DNA of 64,000 nucleotides, taken from Chelatococcus sp. HY11 (GTDB lineage: Bacteria > Pseudomonadota > Alphaproteobacteria > Rhizobiales > Beijerinckiaceae). The notes under the pieces were generated by a model. It did not search any database. It saw only the letters and a list, made by a program, of their open reading frames with translations, and was not told where the DNA came from. The position numbers and the translations under genes are program-made. Location: contig NZ_JAHBRX010000001.1 in assembly GCF_018398335.1 (NCBI RefSeq), positions 310,001 through 374,000 on the forward strand. Reading direction: 5' to 3'. Below, in pieces: positions 25,194 through 34,072 of this stretch (its first letter is position 1; each line of letters starts with the position of its first letter).

Positions 25194-26123
25194 ATGAGTG
25201 AAGTTATTCTGATACGGACTCATTATTTTGATGAGACCCTCGAAGGCTTTTGCTCTCGTCTCCAAAACGAATCGGGTCGCGAGGTCGTGGCGCTCGTTGA
25301 TGAAAGCAAAGGACAGGTTTCTGTCCCCAACACTTTCGGTAAGGTTGTCCTTGATTTCGAGAGTCTAAAAGAGCGAGGGATTTATATTCCCCGCGATGCC
25401 GCATGGCGTTGTGGGGATTATTGCTACTATGCTGCGCGTCTCGCGCGCCCAGATGTGGCCGCGTTCTGGCTTGTTGAGGGGGATGTCAGATTCAAGCTCG
25501 ATCATCTGTCGGATTTTTTCAACGCATTTCCCAGCGCAGATGAAGTTGACTTCATCACAACAGGATATCACAAATCGAGCAACAAGTGGTGGTGGTACAA
25601 TGCCATGCATGCCTTTTCCGAACAGGTCTACGGCTGCATGTATCCTCTCACAAGGCTGTCCTCCAGAGCCATTGATCATCTTATGGCACGTCGTGCTGAG
25701 CATTCGGTCCTGTTTCAGGAGCGTCTGTCAAATGGAGAGGCGGCCCAGTCTTGGCCAAATGATGAGTCCTTCACGTCAACAACACTCTCTTGTGACGGCT
25801 TCGTATGCCGCGATGTCAACGGATTTGGTCGCGTCTTTCATTCCAAGAAAACTTTCCGTGTTGGGCGTCCTGTATCGTTGAGAGAGCTCGAGATGCAGCC
25901 CAATGATGGTCAGATCCATCATCCGGTTGTATCCGGCGTATCCTTTCTACGGAAAATGAAAAACTCATTCGGCGCTTGTCTCAAAAAGAATATGCCAGCG
26001 GAAGAAATACGCGCGATTTTCAATACGCGCCTGTTTTTGCTTGTCGCCCTGGAAACGGACCCGGAGATGGCCTTGAAGTTTCATGAGGACTGTGAAGCTG
26101 CGTTGGCGCAATACGCATTCTGA
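25194..26123 (+). CDS. Putative glycosyltransferase, family not recognised
   Basis: A 309-aa protein with no membrane segment. Residues about 65-110 (WRCGDYCYYAARLARP then FWLVEGDVRF) and 125-170 (DFITTGYHKSSNKWWWYNAM then CMYPLTRLSSRAIDHL) resemble GT-A glycosyltransferases, with EGD as a possible metal-binding triplet. This is a reading of pattern, not a match. ATG 25194 follows GAAAGAGAT; the TTG at 25149 is a weaker choice. Base composition is clearly lower in GC than the genes around it, hinting at transfer. It is next to the pyruvyltransferase gene and likely belongs to the same polysaccharide. Confidence 0.5.
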   Translation: MSEVILIRTHYFDETLEGFCSRLQNESGREVVALVDESKGQVSVPNTFGKVVLDFESLKERGIYIPRDAAWRCGDYCYYAARLARPDVAAFWLVEGDVRFKLDHLSDFFNAFPSADEVDFITTGYHKSSNKWWWYNAMHAFSEQVYGCMYPLTRLSSRAIDHLMARRAEHSVLFQERLSNGEAAQSWPNDESFTSTTLSCDGFVCRDVNGFGRVFHSKKTFRVGRPVSLRELEMQPNDGQIHHPVVSGVSFLRKMKNSFGACLKKNMPAEEIRAIFNTRLFLLVALETDPEMALKFHEDCEAALAQYAF

Positions 26124-26163
26124 CGTTTATAGCTTGTGCTAAACAAACTATTGATCGGATGAT

Positions 26164-26192
26164 CTGCGTTTGGATGTTTCATCCAAACGCAG
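26164..26192. terminator. Hairpin between convergent genes
   Basis: A perfect 13-base stem, CTGCGTTTGGATG-TTT-CATCCAAACGCAG, lies midway between the ends of the plus-strand 25194 gene and the minus-strand 26210 gene. It likely ends both transcripts although no long T run follows on either strand. Confidence 0.65.
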
Positions 26193-26209
26193 TGAGATGC
26201 AGACTGATT

Positions 26210-26494
26210 TCAAGCCGTCCGGTTCTTGAGGGCGCCGATGATCGCTGTCAGCAAGGCGCCGCCGGCGCCGCCGCTGATGATGTTGGTGATGATCCCGCCG
26301 ATGCTGAAATTGCCCGTCTGTGCCGCGGCAACGACGCTTGGCCAGATCAATGTGACGATCTGGCCGAGGACCCCGCCGCCGACGAGGCCGGCAATGGTAT
26401 TGCCCATGGTGCCGAGATCGAACTGTGGTGATGCCTTGCCCGCAGCGTTGCCGCCGAGGGCGCCCGCGATCAGATTGATGATGATTTGTTCCAA
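26210..26494 (-). CDS. Small Gly-rich membrane protein, unknown
   Basis: A 94-aa protein starting with TTG just after a strong GGAGGAG site. It has three hydrophobic, glycine-rich stretches (IINLIAGALGGNAAG; IAGLVGGGVLGQIVTLIWP; IGGIITNIISGGAGGALLTA), like glycine-zipper proteins. Similar small proteins are frequent in Rhizobiales but have no known function. It faces the GT-like gene across a strong hairpin. Confidence 0.65.
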   Translation of the reverse strand: MEQIIINLIAGALGGNAAGKASPQFDLGTMGNTIAGLVGGGVLGQIVTLIWPSVVAAAQTGNFSIGGIITNIISGGAGGALLTAIIGALKNRTA

Positions 26495-26632
26495 GGTCTC
26501 CTCCTCTGAGGGAGCGCTCTACTTCTATACCGAATCTACTTGAGATGGCTAAGTAGGCGGCGCGAGCATGGCGGCTTTTGCCTACACTTGCAATATCTTC
26601 ATGGTGCGCTCAGCTGCTAGGCCTTGCCCGGC

Positions 26633-27190
26633 CTACTGGCAGAGAGCCGTTTCCGGCGGTATCGCGCGCCTGCGTCGTTCCCGGATCTTGCCGGCGCCGC
26701 GGATATTCCAGGGCAGATCGTAGTGGGCGATGAGACCCACTTCAAGACCGGCGCTGGCGTTGACCGGCCAGCCGTTCCAACTGCTGTTCGGTGGCGCGAT
26801 CGTCAGAATGTCAAGGAAGGCGGAGCTTTCCAACGCCTCGACAAGCAGAGCCTGCATGCGCAGATGTGTCGGATCGCTGGCGCCGGAGCTGACATAGGCC
26901 GAAAAACGGCTGTTGAGGCCCGATGCCGCGATGCCGACATAGAGCGCCCGCTCACCCTGGACGAAGGCGTAGACGCCGGGTTCCCTGGGCAGGGGGCGCT
27001 CCAGCGCGAGCCGCCCGTTGTGCGGCCGGATCCAGCGGCTGGCGGGCACGAAACCACCGCTGAGGAGAGCCGCGATAGTCAGATGAGGTTTTCGTAGTGT
27101 AGATCTTGGCGACTTATAGCAAGAGGCATATGATTTTAAATCGACACGTGAAGAATTATCGCCGCTTTCGACGATTTCTGAAAATATCAT
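26633..27190 (-). CDS. GIY-YIG nuclease domain protein
   Basis: A protein of up to 185 aa. Residues about 70-110 read PREPGVYAFVQGERALYVGI followed by ASGLNSRFSAY, the GIY-YIG core with its two tyrosine-like positions and arginine. The C-terminal part (SSWNGWPVNASAGLEVGLIA then PWNIRG) is typical of a small family common in Rhizobiales. The first 37 residues look unlike the rest and the true start may be closer to LTIAALLSGGF, but no ATG is there. It could act in DNA repair or be a remnant selfish nuclease. Confidence 0.65.
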   Translation of the reverse strand: MIFSEIVESGDNSSRVDLKSYASCYKSPRSTLRKPHLTIAALLSGGFVPASRWIRPHNGRLALERPLPREPGVYAFVQGERALYVGIAASGLNSRFSAYVSSGASDPTHLRMQALLVEALESSAFLDILTIAPPNSSWNGWPVNASAGLEVGLIAHYDLPWNIRGAGKIRERRRRAIPPETALCQ

Positions 27191-27294
27191 TGGTCATCCC
27201 CCAGACCTGCACGTCATGGGCACGGCTGAAAAGCGCTGCAGGGGCCGTCAATAAAATCGGTGCGATGAAAATATCGAAAAACGACTGATGCCCG

Positions 27295-27323
27295 GACACA
27301 GATTAACCATCGTTATCTGTGTC
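27295..27323. repeat. Inverted repeat in the 27.2-27.4 kb gap
   Basis: GACACAGAT and ATCTGTGTC are separated by 11 bases. The 27191-27413 gap holds no gene; this repeat may be an operator or a weak hairpin. Confidence 0.4.
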
Positions 27324-27413
27324 GTCTATACGTAATCAAAGAAATTTTGAATCAAGGTGTTTTCGATCATCAGGAATGATCCAGAGCGCGGCTCCGGTGG
27401 TTGCGTCGCGCAC

Positions 27414-27445
27414 AAAAAAAGCCCGGCGACATCAGGTCGTCGGGC
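27414..27445 (-). terminator. Terminator of galU
   Basis: On the minus strand a 10-base-pair stem (27421-27430 with 27436-27445) with a short loop is followed by seven T. It lies about 50 bases after the galU stop. Confidence 0.85.
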
Positions 27446-27497
27446 TTGCCATGCCGTCCACATGACGGACGTGGATTGCGCTTGCGGTCCCGGCCGT

Positions 27498-28418
27498 TCA
27501 GCGGCTCAAGATCGCCTTGATATCCTGCCTGAGGATAGGCGCGATGTCTGGTCTGTCCATGGCATAGGCGACATTGGCGGCGAGGAAGCCGGTCTTGGAG
27601 CCGCAGTCATAGATGGCGCCGTCGAAGCGGGTGGCGTGGAAGGGGCGGGTCTTGGCGAGGGTCAGCATGGCGTCGGTGAGCTGGATCTCGCCGCCGGCGC
27701 CGCGCTCCTGGGTGGCGATGAGGTCGAAGATCGCCGGCTCCAGGATATAGCGGCCGGTGATGTGCAGGTTCGAGGGGGCCGTGCCCTTGGGCGGCTTCTC
27801 GACCATGCTGGTGATCTTCGACACCTTGGCCGCGGCATCCTCGACGCCGACGATGCCGTACTGGTGGGTCTGGTCCTCCGGCACCGGCGCCACCGCGATA
27901 TGGTTGCCGCCATGGGCCTCATAGGCGGCGATCATGTCGGCGAGGCACGGCGTCGCGCCGTGGTGGAGCATGTCCGGCAGGAGCAGCGCGAAGGGCTCGT
28001 CGCCGACGATCTCGCGGGCGCACCACACCGCATGGCCGAGGCCGAGCGGCGCCTGCTGGCGGGTGAAGCTGGTCTGGCCGGGGCCGGGCAGGTCCTCGAG
28101 CAGCGCCTTCAGCTCCTTGGTCTTGCCGCGGGCCTCGAGGGTGCGCTCCAGTTCGAACTGGCTGTCGAAATGGTCCTCGATGACGCTCTTGTTGCGGCCG
28201 GTGACGAAGACGAAATGCTCGATGCCGGCGGCGCGGGCCTCATCGACCACATGCTGGATCACCGGCCGGTCGACGACGGTCAGCATCTCCTTCGGCATCG
28301 CCTTCGTCGCCGGCAGAAACCGCGTGCCAAGCCCCGCCACCGGAAACACCGCCTTCCGGATACGGCGGGGGGTGGTGGTCTTGGCGCTGGTATGGGCAGA
28401 AACTGTAGTTGCGGTCAT
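27498..28418 (-). CDS. galU: UTP-glucose-1-phosphate uridylyltransferase
   Basis: Makes UDP-glucose from UTP and glucose-1-phosphate, the parent of UDP-glucuronate and other precursors. Near the N-terminus FPVAGLGTRFLPATKAMPKE is the nucleotide-binding signature; VDRPVIQHVVDEARAAGIEH follows. Further marks are LLPDMLHHG and SNLHITGRYILEPAIFD. At 306 aa it has the usual length. ATG 28418 is preferred over 28481, which would add 21 residues of no family character. It is a single-gene unit with its own terminator, divergent from the kds operon, and supplies sugar nucleotides to the glycan genes on either side. Confidence 0.95.
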   Translation of the reverse strand: MTATTVSAHTSAKTTTPRRIRKAVFPVAGLGTRFLPATKAMPKEMLTVVDRPVIQHVVDEARAAGIEHFVFVTGRNKSVIEDHFDSQFELERTLEARGKTKELKALLEDLPGPGQTSFTRQQAPLGLGHAVWCAREIVGDEPFALLLPDMLHHGATPCLADMIAAYEAHGGNHIAVAPVPEDQTHQYGIVGVEDAAAKVSKITSMVEKPPKGTAPSNLHITGRYILEPAIFDLIATQERGAGGEIQLTDAMLTLAKTRPFHATRFDGAIYDCGSKTGFLAANVAYAMDRPDIAPILRQDIKAILSR

Positions 28419-28765
28419 GATGCTTGCGTCGAACTCCGGCTGAGACGGGGATGTTGCTCCCGCCTGTTCAATGGCATGCAAATTGGGCGAAATCTGAGCC
28501 GCCTGCGCGGCCGCCCGGCTCCTCGCCGCGCGATTCCAGGCTGTCGGCCAGCCGTGACAATCCGCGACCGGGCCTGATCCTAGAACGCCTTCATTAATCT
28601 TATGCTTATGGCGACCGGGAACAATTCGCGGGGGTGGGCGATGGCCTCATGGTTGCCGCGTGGAACCCGTGGAGCTATGCAGGGGACGATGAGTTGTCCC
28701 GGGTGACAAGTGAGCGCCCGGTGACATGTGGTTGGAAGGGGCCGACATGCCCCGGAATGAGGCCC

Positions 28766-29677
28766 ATGACCCAATCTCCTCTTGACGTGGTTGAAATTGG
28801 CCGGAGACCTTCGGGACAGATCTCGACCGCGCCGGTCAGGATCGGCAATGCGCTGCCGCTTGCCGTCATCGCGGGTCCCTGCCAGATGGAAAGCCGCCAG
28901 CACGCGCTGGAAACGGCCCATGCCTTGAAGGAGATCGCCACGCGGCTTGGTATCGGGCTCGTCTACAAGACGTCCTTCGACAAGGCCAACCGCACCAGCG
29001 CCAGGGCGGCGCGCGGCATTGGCCTTGCCGATGCCCTGCCGATTTTCGCCGAAATTCGCAGCGCGGTCGGCCTGCCGGTGCTGACCGACGTGCACGATGC
29101 GCACCAATGCGCCGATGTGGCCGAGGTTGTCGATGTGCTGCAGATTCCGGCCTTCCTCTGCCGACAGACGGATCTGCTGTTGGCCGCCGCCACGACCGGG
29201 CGGGTGGTGAACGTCAAGAAGGGGCAGTTCCTCGCGCCCTGGGATATGAAGAACGTCGTGGCGAAGTTGACCGGCGCGGGCAATCCCCAGGTGCTTCTGA
29301 CGGAGCGGGGCGTATCCTTCGGCTACAACACGCTTGTCTCTGACATGCGCTCCCTTCCCATCATGGCGCGCACCGGTGCGCCTGTCATTTTCGATGCGAC
29401 CCATTCGGTGCAGCAACCTGGCGGCCAAGGCGACAGCTCTGGCGGTGAGCGGGAATTCGTGCCGGTGCTCGCCCGCGCCGCCGTTGCCGTGGGCGTGGCG
29501 GCTGTTTTCATCGAGACGCATCAGGACCCGGACCATGCGCCATCGGATGGCCCCAATATGGTTCCACTCAGCCAGTTCGAGGCGCTGCTCGGCTCGCTCA
29601 TGGCCTTCGACCGCCTGGCAAAGGCTCAGGTGACCAGGGACGGCATCGAGGCTGTCACGAAAGGACAACAGGCGTGA
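28766..29677 (+). CDS. kdsA: 3-deoxy-8-phosphooctulonate (KDO-8-P) synthase
   Basis: Condenses phosphoenolpyruvate and arabinose-5-phosphate to KDO-8-phosphate. The reading shows the family marks: [69 protein letters not shown] and [12 protein letters not shown]. The 303-aa product is about 20 aa longer than many KdsA proteins, because of its N-terminal lead; ATG 28757 and 28766 are the two likely starts. GTGA overlap couples it to kdsB. As kdsA, kdsB and kdsD stand together beside glycosyltransferases, this may be a second set devoted to a surface polysaccharide; whether another kdsA exists cannot be seen. Confidence 0.93.
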   Translation: MTQSPLDVVEIGRRPSGQISTAPVRIGNALPLAVIAGPCQMESRQHALETAHALKEIATRLGIGLVYKTSFDKANRTSARAARGIGLADALPIFAEIRSAVGLPVLTDVHDAHQCADVAEVVDVLQIPAFLCRQTDLLLAAATTGRVVNVKKGQFLAPWDMKNVVAKLTGAGNPQVLLTERGVSFGYNTLVSDMRSLPIMARTGAPVIFDATHSVQQPGGQGDSSGGEREFVPVLARAAVAVGVAAVFIETHQDPDHAPSDGPNMVPLSQFEALLGSLMAFDRLAKAQVTRDGIEAVTKGQQA

Positions 29678-30408
29678 AACCGATCGTCGTCATTCCCGCG
29701 CGCCGCGCCGCGACCCGGCTGCCGGGGAAGCCCCTGGCGGATATCGCCGGCGAGCCCATGATCGTTCATGTCTGGCGCCGCGCGATGGAGGCTGATGTCG
29801 GGTCCGTGCTGGTCGCGACCGACGACGACGAGATCGCGGACGCGATCCGCAGCGTCGGCGGCGACGCGGTTCTGACGCGCTCCGACCACCCCTCCGGCTC
29901 AGACCGTGTCTTCGAGGCGATCTCGCTGCGTGATCCGGATCAGCACTACGACGTCATCGTCAATATTCAGGGTGATTTGCCGACGATCGCCCGCGACACG
30001 ATCCGCGACGCGATGGCGCCGCTCGCCGATGCGGATGTCGCGATCGGCACGCCTGTGGTGGAGATCACTGTCGAGGAAGAGAAGACCGCGCCGAGCGTCG
30101 TCAAGATGATCGGTTCGCCGATCGGCCCGCGCCGCTTCCGCGCGCTCTATTTCACGCGTGCCACGGCGCCGTCGGGCGAGGGTCCCCTGTATCATCACAT
30201 CGGTCTTTACGTATGGCGCCGGTCCGCGCTGGCGCGATTTATCGCGCTGCCGCCGTCCCCCCTCGAATTGCGTGAGAAGCTGGAGCAGCTGCGGGCGATC
30301 GAAGCCGGCATGCGCATCGATGCCGTCGAGGTCGACGCGGTGCCATTGGGCGTCGACACCCAAGCCGACCTCGAACGCGCGCGCCGCATCTTCGCGGGAG
30401 CGCGGTGA
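29674..30408 (+). CDS. kdsB: CMP-KDO synthetase
   Basis: Activates KDO to CMP-KDO for transfer to lipid A or capsule. It starts with GTG overlapping the kdsA stop and ends within the kdsD start codons. Marks are [19 protein letters not shown], the DDDEIADAI segment, [26 protein letters not shown] and the C-terminal [20 protein letters not shown]. Length, 244 aa, is normal. Confidence 0.93.
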   Translation: MKPIVVIPARRAATRLPGKPLADIAGEPMIVHVWRRAMEADVGSVLVATDDDEIADAIRSVGGDAVLTRSDHPSGSDRVFEAISLRDPDQHYDVIVNIQGDLPTIARDTIRDAMAPLADADVAIGTPVVEITVEEEKTAPSVVKMIGSPIGPRRFRALYFTRATAPSGEGPLYHHIGLYVWRRSALARFIALPPSPLELREKLEQLRAIEAGMRIDAVEVDAVPLGVDTQADLERARRIFAGAR

Positions 30409-31415
30409 TGGCGGAGCTGTCGGTCGTCTCCTCCACGAGTTCCCGGGGCGCGGATGATGCGCTGGACGTGGCGCGCCGCACCCTTCGCCTCGAGATGGAC
30501 GGGCTAGCGGCCATCGACAATGCCTTGGCGGGAGAAACCGGCGAGCGTCTGCGCGAGGCGATCTCACTCATCCACAGGAGTGCTGGCCGGGTCATCGTGA
30601 CCGGTATCGGCAAGTCCGGGCACATCGGCCGCAAGATCGCGGCGACGCTCGCTTCGACCGGCACCGCCGCCCATTTCGTTCATGCGGCGGAGGCGAGCCA
30701 CGGCGATCTCGGCATGATTCAGGACACCGATGTGGTGTTGGTGCTGTCGTGGTCCGGCGAGACGGCGGAGCTGTCCGACATCATCGACTACACGCATCGC
30801 TTCAAGGTGCCGCTGATCGCCATAACCTCGCGCGAGAGCAGCACCTTGGCGCGTGCGGCTGACATCGCGCTGGTGCTGCCGGCTATGCCGGAAGCCTGCC
30901 CCAATGGCCAGGCGCCCACCACCTCCACCCTCATGCAGCTCGCCGTCGGCGACATGCTGGCCACATGCCTCCTGTCCAATCGCGGCTTCTCGGCTGATGA
31001 TTTTCGCCGCTACCACCCCGGCGGCAAGCTTGGCGCGCGCCTGAAGCGCGCTCGGGACGTCATGGTGCAGGGGGAGGCGATGCCTCTCGTCGCCGAGGAC
31101 GCGAGCCTGTCGCAGGCGGTCCTTACCATGTCGTCGAAGCGTCTGGGCGTCACGGGCGTCATTAACGCGGATGGCGAGCTCGCCGGGCTCATCACGGACG
31201 GCGACTTGCGCCGCACGTTCAAGAACGGCTTCAGCGACTGTCCGGTGGCCGACGTCATGACACGCCGGCCCATCACGGTGACCGAGGACACGCTCGTGCA
31301 GGAGGTGCTCGCCCTCATGAACTCCGCGAGCATCACCGTCCTGTTCGTGATGGACGGCAAGCGGCCGGTCGGCGTCATCCACATTCACGAACTGCTGCGC
31401 ATCGGCGTCGTCTGA
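30408..31415 (+). CDS. kdsD: Arabinose-5-phosphate isomerase
   Basis: Converts ribulose-5-phosphate to arabinose-5-phosphate, the first step to KDO. Residues about 35-180 are a SIS domain (VTGIGKSGHIGRKIAATLAS; LSWSGETAELSDII), followed by two CBS repeats (about 205-335). It is the KpsF/GutQ type, and 335 aa is a usual length. ATG 30408 overlaps the kdsB stop; GTG 30405 is possible. Its 3' end overlaps the convergent glycosyltransferase gene by 41 bases. Confidence 0.93.
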   Translation: MAELSVVSSTSSRGADDALDVARRTLRLEMDGLAAIDNALAGETGERLREAISLIHRSAGRVIVTGIGKSGHIGRKIAATLASTGTAAHFVHAAEASHGDLGMIQDTDVVLVLSWSGETAELSDIIDYTHRFKVPLIAITSRESSTLARAADIALVLPAMPEACPNGQAPTTSTLMQLAVGDMLATCLLSNRGFSADDFRRYHPGGKLGARLKRARDVMVQGEAMPLVAEDASLSQAVLTMSSKRLGVTGVINADGELAGLITDGDLRRTFKNGFSDCPVADVMTRRPITVTEDTLVQEVLALMNSASITVLFVMDGKRPVGVIHIHELLRIGVV

Positions 31416-34044
31416 CGGCAGGGCGCTCTCCGGGCAGGCCGTAAAGCCCGAGCAATTGCGCGACGACAGCGTCCAGGCTGAATGTGTCATGGACATGCTC
31501 TGGCGCGCATTGCCGTGCTCTCGCCTGCCAGGCGGGATCGTGCAGGATGCGGATGACGGCCTCCGCGTAGTCTGCGGGCGACTGTGCGGCGACGACAAAG
31601 CCGCTTTCACCGCTGGCGATGGCCTCCGCGACGCCGCCGACGTCGGTCGCGACGACCGGCACGCCGAAATGCTGCGCTTCGATGATGGCATTGGGTATGC
31701 CCTCGCGCTCTGATGTGAGCAGCTTGACGTCCATGGCGCGATACCAGTCGCCGACATTCGAGACCCGGCCGGGCAGGTGCAAGCGTGCGCCAAAGCCATG
31801 GTCGGCCGCGAAGGTGGTGACGGTTTCCGTCATGTCGCCATCGCCGATGATGAGAAAATGCGCCTTCGGCACGGCCTTGAGGATGAGGCGCGCGGCTTCC
31901 GCCCACCACAGCGGGCGCTTCACCGGCTGCAGGCGGAACGAGCCGCCGATGACGGGCGTGGCCGGATCGGCAATGCCGAGTGTTTCGCGAAGGGCAAAAT
32001 TCCGGCTCACGTCCGTACCCAGCGCGGCGAAGTCGACCGCGTTGTAGATGACCTGGAAGCGGCTCGCGTCAGGCCAGCCAAGCCAGTGCTGGTCGGTGCC
32101 GCAGCCGGCCCGCGAATTGTTCAGGATCACGAAATCAGGCCTCTCCAGAAGCCGGCGATAGCAATGGCGCATCGGGCGGAAATGCGTGGCTGTCTGGTGG
32201 CCGTTCTGCGCCCAGTAGTCCGGCGAGAGCGAGCCGCGATGGATGAAGAAATGGGGCACGCCCGCGACATGGCAAGCCAATGCCGCCGCATGCATGTCCT
32301 GCCAAATATGGACCGCTTGCGGCCGGTGGTCCCACAAGGCCCGGCATAGCCTGATGATATCCTCGCGCATGTTGTGGGGCAGAAGCCCGATGGCCCTGGC
32401 GAGGCGAGGGCGGTTGACGAGTTCGGGCAGCGCCGTGGCGACGTCACTTCGGCGTGTCCAATCGCGGCCATAGACGTGATGCGTGACGGGCAGGGCTTTT
32501 ACAGTGTCGAAAAAGAAATCGTCGCCGGCCTTGAGATGGACGGAGCGTATGAGCAAGGTCAGCTGGGCGACGCGGGGTTCGTTGATGAGACGCCGCACCA
32601 TTGTCTGAGTCTGACGCTCGCCGCCACCTTGCCCGAGGGAGCCGGACACCATCGCGACATGGCGTGACTTCGGCGCGTAGGTGATGGGGCGGGCGGCAAC
32701 CTCGGCCATGATCACGTCGACGAGGCATTCGGGATAGCGCAAGGGCTCGGCGGCGGTGTCGCAGAAGGCCGCGACATCCTCCAGCTGCCGGCGTCGGCTG
32801 ACATAGAGCGCATTGGTCCCGATCGACCCGGCGAGGCCGAAAGCCTCTAGCGCTTCGCCATAGAGATGGTCCCGCATCAGGACAAGCGCGCGCTCGGCCT
32901 GCAGATCGAGCAGGACGCCGGGAGCGGGGCTGGCCTCCCGCGCCGCGCTATCGAGGTGGCGCAGGGCGTTGCGACAGTCGCTCCGCGCGAGCGCGCAGCT
33001 CGCCGCGACAAAGGACACAAGCATTCCGGGCCGCTGATCGACAAGGCGACGCTCGATCGCCGCGATAGCTGTGGCGTCGCCATGCCGCTGGGCCTGTTGA
33101 ACGAGATGGCGCACGGCCGTAATGATCGCGTTCTGTTCGCCTGCCGGCTTTTTCTCGGGCGCGGCCTCGTCCGTCAGCCACGCCCCAACCTCCCGCGCCA
33201 GGGCTGGCTCATCGCCGGCGGCGCGCAGGGCCGCGAGGAGGCCACGCAGGCTCGCTGCTTCGGGGCGCAGGGAGAGGGCCTTCCGCCACCAGCCGACGGC
33301 GTCGTCGTGACGTCCGCCTGCGGCGAGGAGGAGCGCGGCGAGTGCCGCGCCATCCGCTTCTCCCCCATAGCCAGGCGCGACTGCCGCGATGAGGGCGAGT
33401 GGGACTGCCGCCTCCTCCAGGGGGGAGACGGGCGCGGATTGAAGGTCAGCCAGAATGGCGAGGGCCGTCGCGTAGCGCTTGTTGTCAGCGATCTGCCGCA
33501 ACATCGCCAGTATGAGGCTGTCATGGCCGTCGACTAAACGGGCGAGACGCAGCTCCAGGTTTTCAAGCGGGTCTTCACGCATGTCTTCGCTGTGGTCGAG
33601 CCGGCTGAGCCATTGCAGCAGCGAAGGACCGTGGAGCCGGACAAGATCTCCCATCTCAGCAGTGGGAAGGGCTGGCCGCGCGGCTTCCAGCGCTGTGATG
33701 AGCGCCAGGCCATCCCTGGAGGCGGCGGCGGTGTGAATGCCACGCAGTACCTCTTCCGCCCGGAGTTCTGAGGGGTCAACCGATGATGGGTCGCTCACTC
33801 TCGTATGCGGCTTATGCGTTGCCGTGGCTTCCGCTTCCAGCGCGCGGATCCATTCCAGGCAGTGGCGCGCTTCCGCGTCTCCAGGCAGGCTGCGCCGCAG
33901 GCTTTCCCACACGAGCCCCGCCGCCTTGTACGCGCCGCGATCCATCAGCTGACGGCCCTGTTTGCGCAGGGTCAGTACGTGCCCTGGCCATCGGGACATC
34001 AGGGCGGGCGCTGTTGGCGCACCGGATGGGGAGGGGACGCGCAT
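31375..34044 (-). CDS. TPR-GT4 glycosyltransferase
   Basis: An 889-aa protein with an N-terminal helical TPR-like region (about 15-440) and a C-terminal GT4 glycosyltransferase (about 455-880). In the transferase part, VSGSLGQGGGERQTQTMVRR holds a GGGERQ loop for nucleotide-sugar binding, IHRGSLSPDYW follows, then IYNAVD, GGSFRLQPVKRPLWW and the LTSEREGIPNAIIEAQHFGV motif with the two glutamates of retaining GT4 enzymes. There is no signal peptide or membrane segment. It starts 28 bases after the stand-alone TPR gene stop. It closely resembles the TPR-GT4 gene at 36115. The donor is unknown; location beside kds genes makes CMP-KDO or UDP-sugars candidates only by context. Confidence 0.85.
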   Translation of the reverse strand: MRVPSPSGAPTAPALMSRWPGHVLTLRKQGRQLMDRGAYKAAGLVWESLRRSLPGDAEARHCLEWIRALEAEATATHKPHTRVSDPSSVDPSELRAEEVLRGIHTAAASRDGLALITALEAARPALPTAEMGDLVRLHGPSLLQWLSRLDHSEDMREDPLENLELRLARLVDGHDSLILAMLRQIADNKRYATALAILADLQSAPVSPLEEAAVPLALIAAVAPGYGGEADGAALAALLLAAGGRHDDAVGWWRKALSLRPEAASLRGLLAALRAAGDEPALAREVGAWLTDEAAPEKKPAGEQNAIITAVRHLVQQAQRHGDATAIAAIERRLVDQRPGMLVSFVAASCALARSDCRNALRHLDSAAREASPAPGVLLDLQAERALVLMRDHLYGEALEAFGLAGSIGTNALYVSRRRQLEDVAAFCDTAAEPLRYPECLVDVIMAEVAARPITYAPKSRHVAMVSGSLGQGGGERQTQTMVRRLINEPRVAQLTLLIRSVHLKAGDDFFFDTVKALPVTHHVYGRDWTRRSDVATALPELVNRPRLARAIGLLPHNMREDIIRLCRALWDHRPQAVHIWQDMHAAALACHVAGVPHFFIHRGSLSPDYWAQNGHQTATHFRPMRHCYRRLLERPDFVILNNSRAGCGTDQHWLGWPDASRFQVIYNAVDFAALGTDVSRNFALRETLGIADPATPVIGGSFRLQPVKRPLWWAEAARLILKAVPKAHFLIIGDGDMTETVTTFAADHGFGARLHLPGRVSNVGDWYRAMDVKLLTSEREGIPNAIIEAQHFGVPVVATDVGGVAEAIASGESGFVVAAQSPADYAEAVIRILHDPAWQARARQCAPEHVHDTFSLDAVVAQLLGLYGLPGERPAVRRRRCAAVRECG

Positions 34045-34072
34045 GGCGGGAAGTCCGGCTCGGTCTGAACAG

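Noticed and set aside
27357-28577. 406-aa plus-strand frame opposite galU
   Set aside because: It is the mirror frame of a clear galU gene, Arg/Gly/Ala-rich with no family pattern; high GC opens such frames.
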